Source: Bilabrum cf. latius
Lineage: Eukaryota > Bigyra: Bicosoecida > Bigyra > Bicosoecida
NCBI GenBank assembly: GCA_965178125.1
Contig: OZ237767.1
Location: 496,001 to 560,000, forward strand
Length of the DNA: 64,000 nt
Direction: 5' to 3'
Shown: one piece after another, positions 11,932 to 21,578 of the stretch
How the letters are laid out: each line of letters begins with the position of its first letter
How positions within the stretch are numbered: the stretch's first letter is position 1
Translations under genes and position numbers: made by a program
Notes under the pieces: model-generated
Told to the model about the DNA's origin: nothing
The model's input: the letters and a program-made list of their open reading frames with translations, nothing else
Database searches by the model: none

Positions 11932-14900
11932 TGCCGCTTCAGAGCCGATGTGCTCTCACCAGGCTGGGCCAGACCAAGGCCGTCCAGAATGCTCCCTGGC
12001 TTGATCGCGTTGCCCACCGATGCGCCACCTCGCCCGTGCCCCCTGCCACGAGGAGGAGGCACCCCTTCCCCTCCAACGGATCCATCCACATCCTCGCCCT
12101 CGCCCTCTACCCCACCGGACTGTGTCGCGCTGGCAGGCAGCTCACCCTCGAACGACATCCCCCGGATGCTCCGCAACAGCCCCGTGGCATCCCGAGCCTC
12201 TCCCCCGCCCACCCCTGTGCCCCCATCCCCGCCCCCGCCCTGGCTGTTCCGCTGCGCCGCCGCAGCCAGCGTGGCCAGGAGGTCCGTGGACCGGAAGGAC
12301 TTCTGCTTGGCGATGCCATTGCCTGCGTGGTGGTACTGAGGCATCTCCCCCGGGGCATCGCCCATCCCCTGCTGCCCGGGGGACGAGGGGCCTGGGCCTG
12401 TCGAGCCGCTTGTCCCGCTCTTGGTCCGGCGCAGCATGGCGGGGTGCGGTGCTCCACCGGCTCCCTCCACCTGCGGCATGGGAGGCAGGGACCCAGCCTG
12501 CTTGTTCTTCAGGTGCCAGAGAACAAAATCTCCCTCCTCCACCGAGGACGTTGTCTTGGACCGACGCACCATGCCAGGCAGGCCGCCGCCTCCCCCACCG
12601 CCACCTTCACCACCACCACCTCCGCTATCGTGGCGGTTCTCGTCGCCGCGCACGGCTCTGGTAGCTGCAGCTCCGATGGCACCGCGCCGCTCCGGCAGCT
12701 CGAACCCGTCACTCGTCATACCCGCGCTCGCCTTGGCCATAGAGAGGGCTAGCAGGGCGTCAGGGGAGGACGGCATCGAGGACCGGCGGACCCCGGGCCT
12801 GCGCGGCGAAGGGCTGCTCGGGCCATTCGATGCCGATGGGCTGGCATCGCTGCCATATCTGTGCGACATGTGCCCCTCTCTTTGGTTCTCTCGCTCGATG
12901 GCAGATCGCAGCGCGTTTGGGTCGATCTGGTCATCGGGCTGCCCAGTCGACAGGTGCCTCGCACTGGCGTACAGGGCCTGGGCAAGCCTGCGGGCATCGC
13001 TAGCCAACGCATCGGACCCTCCCTCCGTGGGCCGCATGCCCAGGGACTGCGCCCCTCTAGACAGCCCTAGACCCACGCCCCCCTCCTGGCTCGTGCCTCC
13101 GTCTTGCACAGTGGCGTGCAGAGCGTCTAGGCCCTGAAGCAGGCGGTCCGTCCCTGGATCCACCGCCCGCCCCCGCCCTTTGTGATCCTGCTCCTGCTGC
13201 CCCATCACCATCACCTGCCCGTCAGCATCCTGAGACCGTTTCTCCCGAAGGACGGCGAACAGCTGCCGCATCTCCCTCACCAGTCTGGCCTGCGAGTCCT
13301 GTTCCCTGGCGGTCGCCCCCGCGAGGGAGAGCTCCAGATCCACCCCTCGGCCGGGAGTGGACGAGGACGAGGACGGAGAGGAGAGAGGGGAGGATGATGC
13401 GGGCGTGCTGAAGCTCCCATCCGCACGCCCAGCACGGTGTTCCAAACCACCACCGCTCCCTCTTTCATCCTCTCCGCCTCTGTCACCACTGCTGCTGGAG
13501 GATGAAGAGGCCCTTGCCTGCTCCGCAGCAGCGGCGGCCTCCGGTAGCCTCGCCTGCACGACGGCGCGCGTGTGTTCGCTCGCCCTCGCCGCCCCCCTGC
13601 GGGCGTGCTAAAGGTCCATGAGCACAAGCTCGGCGGGGTGGACAGAGTCGCCAGCCATTGCAGTGGCCGTTGATCGCGAGACCCCTGGACCGGACTCCCT
13701 GGCACCGTCCATCGATTGGCTGCCTGCATCGAGCCTAGGCCCTGTTCCCTGAGAAAGGACAGACTGATAGGCCGCGTCCTTCAGGCCTCGTCTGCCTGCA
13801 TCCTGACCCTCGCCCTGCCCCTGCTCGTCCTCTTGCTCGCCGCTGCCATGCTCCTGCTCCTGCCCCGCCCCTGTGATCGCGATGCCCACCCCAGCGATGC
13901 CCAGCTCAACATGGATGCGGCGCTACAGTGACTCGAGCATGTCCCGCGCCGCACTCCTGCCGGTGGTCAGTGCCGCCTCCTGACCCTGCTCCTGCTCCTG
14001 CTCCTGCTCCTGCTGCTGCCTCTGGTCACCATCGGCCAGACGGTGCCTGGCACGGCCTGCCTCTCCATCGCCAGCGGCACTGGGTTCGTGCTCGCCCTCC
14101 TCGCCCTCCTTCCTCTCCTGCACTGCACTGCCGCTTTGGCCGTCAGTGCGCTTGTCTCCCCCCGCAGGCGCACCTCCTCCGCGCCTCCTTCCCCGTTGTT
14201 CCCCCAGCTCCACGATCCCCTTGTCCAGGTCACCCGCATCGTCCCTCCCTCCTGCAGAACCAGACTCAGGACCAGGACCAGGACTGTGCCTGCCGCCGCC
14301 TTTGCCTTCCTCCTCCTACCCCGACTTGGCCTGCCAAGCACCCCCGCCTATGGGACCTCTCAGCAGGTCAGACAGCCTGTCCAGCCGCCCTAGGACCCTC
14401 CTGTCCGAGGGATCCCACCCCTCCTCGTCCAGGTCCGCGTCATCCACCGCCACACCCCGGGTGAGAGCGGGGTCTGTCCCCAGCTCGGGGTCGAAGGGGT
14501 CACCCTTAGTTGTTCCCTCGGGCCTGCGAGGAGTGCCGGGCCCATCGGGCAATGTGTCGTTGCCTGCCTCCGCTTGCTGCAACTGCGACTGCGCCTGCGG
14601 CGGTGCCGCCAAGTCGCCCTCACCCATGGTTGCGACCGGATGGGAGGGCAGCGCTTCCGTGGCGGCGACTGGGGGCGGGCCCGTTGAGGTTACAACCGCA
14701 TCTGAGCCTCCGCTGGACGCAGGCACGACATCCCCCCAAGGAGACCCGGGCTAGTTGGACGGTGGTACGGGGAGACCATCCGTGTCCACCTTAGGCTTGG
14801 GCGGGGTCTTCTGACCCTCGCTCGGGGCCATACGGCCGCCTCCTGCCTGCTGCCGCTCGTGTTGCTGTTGCTGCTGCTGGTCTTGTTCCCTGTGCGTTCT

Positions 14901-16067
14901 GTCTTCCTCCTGGGGGTAGACTTGGCCTGCAGTGGGGGGTGATGAGGCGGGTGGGGGGGGCGGGACTGCGGTGCCCGCTGGCTGCACGGACGCTTGCCGA
15001 TCGACCGGACCGTTTGGGCTGCTAGCCGATGTGCCTTCTGCTGCAGCGCTGGCGCCCACACGGCTGTAGGTCCCGGTTGCATTGGCTGCTCGCCCATGGC
15101 TCTGCCCGGGGCCGCGGCTCGCGACCGCACGCGGCCGAGCCTGGGCACCTGCTCGCCTGGTGGATGGAGCGCCCCGCCCATGGGAAGAAGAAGCGCCCCG
15201 TCCATGGGAAGAAGGAGCGCCCCGTCCATGGGAAGAAGGAGCGCCCCGTCCATGGGAAGAAGAAGCGCCCCGTCCATGGGAAGAAGAAGCGCCCCGTCCA
15301 TGGGAGGACCTGGGCGATGGTCCCTGCTGCTCTGGCGTGCCATACGACCCGCGGATTACTCGAGGGCCGGCAGCTGGCCTGCTCCTGCTCGTGCTCATGC
15401 CCGCCGTGCCTGCGGCAGGGGCGGTGCCACGAACTTGAACGGGGGAGGAGCTGCTTGGCGACGCACGGGAGCGACTGGCTGTGGTTCGCTTCTGCCCCCG
15501 AGGCGCTGTTGAACCACTGCCGTGAGGTGTTCCGTGCACGGTCGATGGTCTTGAGCCACTGGCAGGTTGACGTGCTGTGCGCCTGGTTGCACCACTGCCA
15601 CTGGCCTGCCGACCGTCTCGATGCTGGTGTGCAGGCCCACGGCGCGGAGAACCACTTTGTCTGGCCCCGCCGACTGGGCTGTGCGTAGGTTTGTTAGTAT
15701 GTGTAGGGTTTCGAGCAGGCGTCCGCTGCCGGCGCGCGCGCTGAAGGCGCTGCGACGGCGATGCAGCGACTTCGCTTGCGGCAAATACGTCTCGCTGATC
15801 CCTGGGCGACTTTGGCGAATGGGGGGCCGCCTTTCGCGCGCTGCTTGCCTATGTAGCACTCATGAAACGACTTCGTCTCCCACCAGAACTCGCTGTCGAG
15901 TCTCTAGCCACAGAGGCTGGGCGAATTGACCCAACTCCAGGTGGTGCAGCCCCAGCCTCACGCGCATCTCCACCATCTGGCTGCACCAAATGCCCACGAC
16001 GATCAAATCGCCCTTTCAGGCTGTCTCGATAGCGCCTAGCAATCTAAGCGCTGTTCAGCGCCGCCAT
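6177..16067 (-). CDS. Giant intronless disordered protein, ~3,296 residues, 16 TAG codons
   Basis: One frame runs from ATG at 16067 to TGA at 6179-6177 (3,297 codons). It is interrupted only by TAG, with last bases at 16044, 15849, 14751, 14316, 13923, 13608, 10845, 10725, 10704, 10617, 9528, 8865, 8517, 8400, 6486 and 6306. All spacings are multiples of three. The protein starts MAALNSAQIARRYRDSLKGR. It is mostly disordered (Ser, Gly, Pro, Gln, Arg), with an octapeptide repeat, a Met-Gly run near 11.9 kb, Gln/Glu runs near 14 kb, and helical or coiled-coil islands near 9.7-10.5 kb (e.g. RLTMVWRFKRS) and 8.0-8.3 kb. The C-terminus is strongly acidic. No catalytic domain was seen; a scaffold role is a guess. 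The antisense strand has long shadow ORFs typical of GC-rich DNA. Confidence 0.85.
15169..15312. repeat. 24-bp tandem repeat, six units, inside the giant gene
   Basis: Six near-identical 24-bp units built around gcgccccgtccatgggaaga. On the coding (minus) strand they encode a repeated octapeptide, SSHGRGA followed by Ser or Pro. The period is a multiple of three, so the frame is kept. Confidence 0.85.
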
Positions 16068-16424
16068 CAATAGAGTTATGTTGGAGTGGATCCGCTATCG
16101 TCGCACCGCCTGGTCGCAAGACTCGGAGGTTGCAACCGCAAGTAGATTTCAACAGTGGATGCAGCCTGTGCGATGTGGCAGGGTCCGCTTCTCGGAGCGC
16201 TATGGTTTTGCATGGTATTGCTTAGATTGTTTGCAACAGACTGGGGTTCAGCGATGCAGTCTCCGACGGCTTGGGCTGTTGAGCGAAGGCTAGCTTTTGG
16301 GACTTTGCGAGGGCATTGTGCCGAGCAAGCGACAGGCTTGGCGGTTGTAGACAGCTAGTATAGATATCCACTTAAGTTGTTGCCCAGCGTAGTTGCTTGC
16401 TCCTTGGCTAATGCCGAGATCTTG
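16068..16424. promoter_or_regulatory. Divergent intergenic region between the giant gene and the PIG-U-like gene
   Basis: It separates the ATG of the giant gene (minus) from the proposed ATG of the PIG-U-like gene (plus). A plus-strand frame from 16078 stays open for ~100 codons if TAG is sense, but it matches nothing I know. An upstream PIG-U exon here cannot be excluded. Confidence 0.4.
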
Positions 16425-17762
16425 ATGCTCGTGGATTCGCTCGCAGCGCTAGCTCTGGCGAGCTCACTGCTTGTATTGGCGCAGTAGTCCAGGCAAAGCT
16501 TGCTGCACAGATGGTCTAGCTTATTAAGGAAGGACAGTTCTGGGTATTCGACCGCAGCTGGTACCCCATCAGAGACGCCCGCAGGGCGTATGCAAGTGGG
16601 CGTGGCAGACGTGTGGGCTGAATACCTTGCAATCACTGCCACACAGCGGCGATACAAAGTCACCCCAGTCGAAATCGAATCTTTACTGCTCGCCGACCAT
16701 GGCATCACGGACATGCTTGCGCCCGTGCTGCTTCTGACAGCCTGGGCCGCAATGCCAGTGCTCGTGCCAAGCGGCGCCTGGCCCTCGCTAGGGATGGCTC
16801 CATGGGCCGCGCTCGCTACAGGGGCGGCATTCATGCACGCAGACCGGCTCGTGCCAGGCCTTGTGCTCGTGTGCGCCGCGTCTGTCTTGTCTAGCGGAAG
16901 GCTGGTCCCGGCTGCCGCCGCGTGCGCCCTGGGGTATGGTCAGTCGCAGGGCGGGTCGAGCTGGGGGAGGGTGGTGGGGGTGGTGGCAGCATGCCTGGCT
17001 TGTCTCGCAGTCAGCATGCATTGGGATGTGCTGATTGAGGCGGTCGGGGCTGAGAACGGTGCATTGCATGAAGGTGCATCCCCAGCAGGCGCGGGCTAGT
17101 CGGGCCTGCTCGGAGCCCTGGGCGCGCTGTGCCTCGAGGCTTTCTCGTCCGTGCTGCGACTGTTTCACAGCCCGCCAGTGGATCCGGATGCGGGCGTGCT
17201 CTGGTATGTTGCTCTGGGCGTGTTCCCCCAGTATCGAGCCTATTTCATTGCCATCGGGGTGGGCGCCGGGTGGGTGCTGGCCGTAGGGGCGGCGGCGGCG
17301 CTGCCCCTGCGGGCCTGCTGGTTGTCTGTGCTGGGTGTGACGAGTGCTGCGTGCGCGCTGCTCTGGGTGCGAGTCGGGCTGGTGGACGTGGCATGCGCGT
17401 GTGCCCTGGCTGCTGTGGACTTGGAGGCTTGGCTAGCGTGGCAGCCGAGCTGGACCGTGTTGGTGGTGGGGCTGGGGGCCTTGTGCGTCGCGCCGGGGAT
17501 GGATTCCCTGTGGCTGGGCACTATGAAAGCGAATGCGTCATACGGATGGTTTCAGTGCGTGGTGGGGGTCGGTTGCCTGGTGTGGCTGTTGGCCCGGAGG
17601 TTCGGTGCGGTGGTCAGGGCGCACTGGGCTTGGGAGGACTCGTGTAGGGTGGAGGAACACGCCAGGAGGTGGAAACAGGCAGGCGGTCTAACGGTGGATG
17701 AGGCCCTCCTGAGGCAGGGACCGGGCGAGAAGGAAACAGGCAGGCGGTCTCACGGTGGATGA
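16425..17762 (+). CDS. PIGU: GPI-transamidase subunit PIG-U-like membrane protein
   Basis: It encodes 445 residues, close to the family's usual length (~435). PIG-U is an ER multi-pass subunit of the GPI transamidase, which attaches GPI anchors to proteins. The chain is almost entirely hydrophobic helices. The family signature is recognisable near residues 250-265, DPDAGVLWYVALGVFPQYR, which parallels GLFWYFFTEMFDHFR in animal PIG-U; near the end, ANASYGWFQCVVGVG resembles the conserved Ser-Ala-Asn segment. Two TAG codons (16485-16487 and 17097-17099) are read as Gln. The start at 16425 gives an immediate hydrophobic helix, but the canonical N-terminal luminal motif is not evident, so a missing 5' exon is possible. 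The last ~20 residues are altered by a 61-bp tandem duplication that shifts the frame. Confidence 0.68.
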
Positions 17763-17793
17763 GGCCCTCCTGAGGCAGGGACCGGGCGAGAAG
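17672..17793. repeat. 61-bp tandem duplication at the 3' end of the PIG-U-like gene
   Basis: Two copies (17672-17732 and 17733-17793) start gaaacaggcaggcggtct and differ by one base (a/c). Since 61 is not a multiple of three, the second copy is read in another frame and reaches TGA at 17760-17762. With a single copy the frame would run to a TGA at about 17814-17816. Confidence 0.9.
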
Positions 17794-17926
17794 GAACATG
17801 TCTTGCCGTCGTGACATGCTGAATCAAATGCACCTGGTTTTGAGAACACAATACGTTTGTTGTAGTTGTTGTTGGCTGGCTCAGAGCGAGGCATCCAACT
17901 CCCGTCCATTGCACCGGTTGTGCTAG

Positions 17927-19501
17927 TCACACCTGTTGCTGCGCCACGTACCTCCTGCTCGCACCTGACGCCACTGACGACACTCCGCCATCCACCCGCA
18001 GCAGCACGCCGTGGCCTCCCAGCGCCCCATGGTCCAGCAGCCCCGCCTGCTCCATCTCTCCTGGCTCTGCCGCCACTGCATCCCCTGGCATGGCCCCTCC
18101 CATTCTAGTTCCCACCAGCCCCATGCCCCCTTCCTCCTCCTCCACAAGCTGCGGCTGCTGCTGCTGCTGTGCCCCGCAACACCTGCCCCCCGCCACTGTC
18201 CCCGGACCCAGCCCCAGATGCAGGGCGGGCATCGAGTGCGGGTACGCCCTGACAGGGACGACCCACACAGCCACTGCCACCGCCACCACGCCACCGAGCC
18301 CCGCCCCGCTCCCTACGTCCGACAGCCTGTGCTTGTTGTCTAGCACCCGCGAGGCAGACACGTACAGAGCCAGGCACAGGCACAGGACCTGCCCTGCCCT
18401 CGCTAGCCCCGCGGCGCTGCACAGCCTCAGCGCTGGCATCGTTCCCACTGCGTCCCACCACAGCAACACCTCCCCTGCCGAACCACTCGTCACACCAGGA
18501 GCGCGGATCAGTCTCTGTCCCGCGCCCGCGCCGACGCCCAAACCAGCACCAGTATCCTGATCGCTGGCGGTGCCTTGTACCCCGCTGGGCCCCTCCCCTG
18601 CGGTGCCGGCCCCGGTGCTGCCGCTGTCCCCAGCACCGCTTGCACGTATCCTTCTGTCCCGACCTTCGTGCCCTGTCCCTGCGCCTGACCCTGCATGCAA
18701 TGCGCCTGACCCTGCGATCGTGTCCTGCCGCAGAGCCCTGTCCCCGCCAAAGGCGTCCCCGCACCCATCCCCGGCTCCACCCCCGCCGGTACTACCGTTC
18801 CTACTGCTCCCATGCGTACTGCTGCGTGTCCCTCCAAGCTCCCCGCCGAACAGAGCCCTCCATATCCACGGCTGGCACACGGTGCCTCCATAGGGCCAAG
18901 GCAGGGAGGCTCTGCGCAGAGCCGAACCAAATGCGGGCTGGGACAGCTCCCAGGCCAGCTGGCCCAAGAGGACCGCGAGCCAAGTCATGCCCGCGGTAGA
19001 AATACTGGCGTGCCCGCTCGGCCAGCTCTTCAGGCCTTCCGTGACCACAGCCTTGTCGCCGGCGCAGTCGCTCGGGACAAAACTTAGAGGCCGCCCATGC
19101 TCGTCCACAGGCGGATGCGGGAGCGAATCAAGCCCGGCACCATCTGGAAAACATCTAGACAGAAAGTCTGGCCTCGGCCTGGACGCAGTTCCCTTGCCGA
19201 TTGACGTCAGAGTTTCAGTTATTACGATCGTTGTTGCGAGCGAGAGCGATCTCTGGATAGCAAGCTCTACTCCACCAAACACAAGAGCTCCGAGCCAGAG
19301 GATCCCAAAAGGTCCAATAAACCCTACAACCATTAGCATCGTATTGCTCACTGTGCTAGTTCGCCGCGGATACGCAATATCATTGTCGAAGAAAAAATCG
19401 CGATTTCCAGGGTGGAACAGAACTTGATTGCAAGCTAGAACGGCCAAATATACTGCAATTACAACAATAGCATGCAAACTGTACTGCAGCATGCTGACCA
19501 T
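17927..19501 (-). CDS. PAP2-family lipid phosphate phosphatase
   Basis: The protein has 524 residues, ATG at 19501, TGA at 17929-17927, and no TAG. All three motifs of the PAP2/LPP superfamily are present in order: KGTASRPRP (KX6RP), PSGH, and SRVLDNKHRLSD (SRX5HX3D), with both catalytic His residues. The family removes phosphate from phosphatidic acid, lysophosphatidic acid or sphingoid-base phosphates at membranes. Hydrophobic segments include LHAIVVIAVYLAVLA near the N-terminus, MLMVVGFIGPFGILWLGALV and LAVLLGQLAW. A long Gly/Ser/Thr-rich insertion (~150 residues) separates motifs 2 and 3, far longer than in typical LPPs, and the C-terminal tail is also disordered. It is convergent with the PIG-U-like gene and divergent from the reductase at 20114. 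Confidence 0.92.
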   Translation of the reverse strand: MVSMLQYSLHAIVVIAVYLAVLACNQVLFHPGNRDFFFDNDIAYPRRTSTVSNTMLMVVGFIGPFGILWLGALVFGGVELAIQRSLSLATTIVITETLTSIGKGTASRPRPDFLSRCFPDGAGLDSLPHPPVDEHGRPLSFVPSDCAGDKAVVTEGLKSWPSGHASISTAGMTWLAVLLGQLAWELSQPAFGSALRRASLPWPYGGTVCQPWIWRALFGGELGGTRSSTHGSSRNGSTGGGGAGDGCGDAFGGDRALRQDTIAGSGALHAGSGAGTGHEGRDRRIRASGAGDSGSTGAGTAGEGPSGVQGTASDQDTGAGLGVGAGAGQRLIRAPGVTSGSAGEVLLWWDAVGTMPALRLCSAAGLARAGQVLCLCLALYVSASRVLDNKHRLSDVGSGAGLGGVVAVAVAVWVVPVRAYPHSMPALHLGLGPGTVAGGRCCGAQQQQQPQLVEEEEGGMGLVGTRMGGAMPGDAVAAEPGEMEQAGLLDHGALGGHGVLLRVDGGVSSVASGASRRYVAQQQV

Positions 19502-20113
19502 GCTTGCACAAGGTGTCTCGAGTACAATATAGTCTAGTAAGCATGCGGTTTAAACTGCACGCTACTCAAGCTTGCAGGAATCAGGACCAGGTCTGTCCAG
19601 GACGGCGAGATCATGGCCAAAGCCGCCTGCCTAGTCTCAGGCACTCCCAAATCCACCACCTGGCTGTGCCCCTACGGGGATCGCAGCCTGCACTGCCTCC
19701 GCTTGTGCTGCAGCTGGCACCACCCCGGGGACCTGGGCCTCCTCCGGCTTGCTATGGGCCACCCCCACCCGCTGGCGGACGCGGGCTGGTTGATGCGGCG
19801 TTGCGCTCACCACGCCCCACGTGTACCATGCGTCCCGTTGGCAGGACTGCGAAGGCTTGGTTGTGGGCCGACCTGTCGCCATTGCCCTCCCCCCCTCTCT
19901 TGCTCCCCGACTGCCCCTCTGCTCCCTAGCAGCTAGGTCTGACTCATGATGTCCGTTTGAATCGATTTCTATCAATCCCTTGCGAGGACGGTGGGCAGAT
20001 GAGCAACGAACTCGGTTCGATGGAACGAACGTTCACTGATAGCGGGAGGTGCACTGCACGAAAGCAAGGGGAACCGCACCAATTGACCGCACTTCACACG
20101 TAAACTGCGCGGC
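19502..20113. other. Divergent intergenic region, PAP2 gene / ketoacyl-CoA reductase gene
   Basis: This 612-bp region lies between two start codons. A plus-strand frame 19613-19942 (about 109 codons with TAG as sense, Cys/His/Pro/Leu-rich) and an antisense frame both stay open, but neither resembles a known protein and both may be chance GC-rich frames. I annotate it as promoter/5' UTR sequence only. Confidence 0.45.
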
Positions 20114-21196
20114 ATGGATTCTTTCCAGCCTAGAGAGGTCATTAAATCGATCACTGATATGCTGGTCCACGACAACCAGCTCACCCTTACCGCTTGGATT
20201 CTGGTTGCTGCCGGTGTACTAACTCCCGCGATCTTCGTCGCAAATGCTGTTCTCACGTGGCTCCTTGGGTTGCTCGCAAAGATGATGCAGAAGCCGTTGC
20301 ACAAACAGGGCAAGTGGGCCGTCATTACGGGAGGTAGCCGTGGCATTGGGCTTGCGTACGGAATCGAAATGGCGAAGCGGGGACTAAGCGTGCTGCTCGT
20401 GTCTCGCGGCGAGCAAGGACTGCAGGAGGGCAAGGCTGCGATCGAAAAGAAGGTGTCAGGAGCTACCGTAGAGTACGTAGCGTCAGATTTGGGCGCTATC
20501 GCGGGCAGCAGCGATGAGCGCGAGGCGCTCATCTCTCGGATCCAGGAAATCACTAAGGAAGACGTCGCTGTGCTCGTCAACTGCGCCGGGCTGAGCTACC
20601 CGGGTGCCATGCGGTTCCATGAAATTGGGACGCCGCAGTTTCCCGATTCCTCTCCTGCCCTGGTGAACAACCTCTGCCGGCTGAACGTGGAAGCACTTGC
20701 CCTGCTCACTCACGCCGTGCTCCCCTGGATGGTTGCCAAGCGCGCCGGCACCGTGATCAACATCTCCAGCGGAAACGGGAGGCTGCCCATGGGCGCCCCC
20801 ATGTACGCCCTCTACTCCGGCACGAAGGCCTTCGTGGATTTCTTCAGCCGCAGCCTGCACGCCGAGTACTCGCCTCTGGGCATCCAGGTCGAGTGCCACA
20901 GCCCCAACTTTGTGATCTCGGGCATGTCGGGGTACAAGGACAAGCACGAGTCGTTCACCATCGTGCAGCCCAAGGCATACGCGCAGGCAGCTCTTGCATG
21001 CGTGGGCAAGTACGACAGCGTCACCCCTGTGTTCTCCCACTGGCTGCAGGACGCAGTCGTACAGGCCGTGCCGCTGTGGGTCTCTCGCGGTCTCATCGCC
21101 GGCATGCACGCAGGACTACGCAAGAAGCACCTCCGCAAGATCGAGAGGACGGCGAAGGCGGCGGCAGAGGCGGAGGGGGACAAGAAGGGCAAGTGA
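20114..21196 (+). CDS. KCR: ER very-long-chain 3-oxoacyl-CoA reductase (short-chain dehydrogenase)
   Basis: The protein has 360 residues, ATG to TGA, single exon, no TAG. It is an SDR enzyme of the KCR/HSD17B12 type, which carries out the NADPH-dependent ketoacyl reduction of ER fatty-acid elongation. Visible features: an N-terminal membrane helix at ~25-55, the nucleotide-binding TGGSRGIG at 72-79, VNCAG at ~155 in place of the usual NNAG, the catalytic Ser in NISSG at ~216-220, and YALYSGTK with catalytic Tyr234 and Lys238. The C-terminus ends KKGK, which fits a KKXX di-lysine ER-retrieval signal. It is convergent with acyl-CoA synthetase copy 1, another ER lipid enzyme. Other steroid or retinoid SDRs are possible, but the membrane anchor and retrieval signal favour KCR. 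Confidence 0.88.
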   Translation: MDSFQPREVIKSITDMLVHDNQLTLTAWILVAAGVLTPAIFVANAVLTWLLGLLAKMMQKPLHKQGKWAVITGGSRGIGLAYGIEMAKRGLSVLLVSRGEQGLQEGKAAIEKKVSGATVEYVASDLGAIAGSSDEREALISRIQEITKEDVAVLVNCAGLSYPGAMRFHEIGTPQFPDSSPALVNNLCRLNVEALALLTHAVLPWMVAKRAGTVINISSGNGRLPMGAPMYALYSGTKAFVDFFSRSLHAEYSPLGIQVECHSPNFVISGMSGYKDKHESFTIVQPKAYAQAALACVGKYDSVTPVFSHWLQDAVVQAVPLWVSRGLIAGMHAGLRKKHLRKIERTAKAAAEAEGDKKGK

Positions 21197-21578
21197 ACGA
21201 GCACGAGCACGCGGTATCTTCCGCGCACAGGGAACACACCGTGCCGCAGAAAGCGCTTGCACTGGGTTGCTGCATTGGATCGGCAGGCTAAGGCCCGCAC
21301 GCGCAGAGATGATTCACCCGCAGACTTGATCTATATTCGGCGCACCTGACACACGTACGATCCAGTCAACGCAGAGCAGTGCAATGCACACAAAGCAACC
21401 CGTAGCCCATCCTTTGGAGCGATCCCTCAGAACCGCATCGTGCACACATTCGTCCATGACAGCCACACGCACCGCTCACAGCTCGATCGCTCCCGCCCAG
21501 TCGAATCGGCGGCTGATTCACGAACGCGTGCATACCAACGCAACGAACCGGTGGCTCACGACCATGGGGCCGATCTCC
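21197..21578. other. Convergent intergenic region
   Basis: This is 3' flank shared by the reductase (plus, stop at 21196) and acyl-CoA synthetase copy 1 (minus, stop at 21579). I see no gene, RNA or repeat in it. Confidence 0.5.

Noticed and set aside
15169-15312. Regular short repeats that could suggest a CRISPR array
   Set aside because: Units are directly adjacent 24-bp tandem copies with no spacers, and they encode an in-frame octapeptide repeat in a eukaryotic gene.
16078-16400. Plus-strand ORF of about 100 codons upstream of the PIG-U-like gene
   Set aside because: No recognisable domain and it lies in a divergent promoter interval. It was not annotated as a gene, but an upstream PIG-U exon remains possible.
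19613-19942. Small Cys/His/Pro/Leu-rich plus-strand ORF
   Set aside because: Composition looks like chance reading of GC-rich DNA, an antisense frame is equally open, and no zinc-binding spacing matches a known family.
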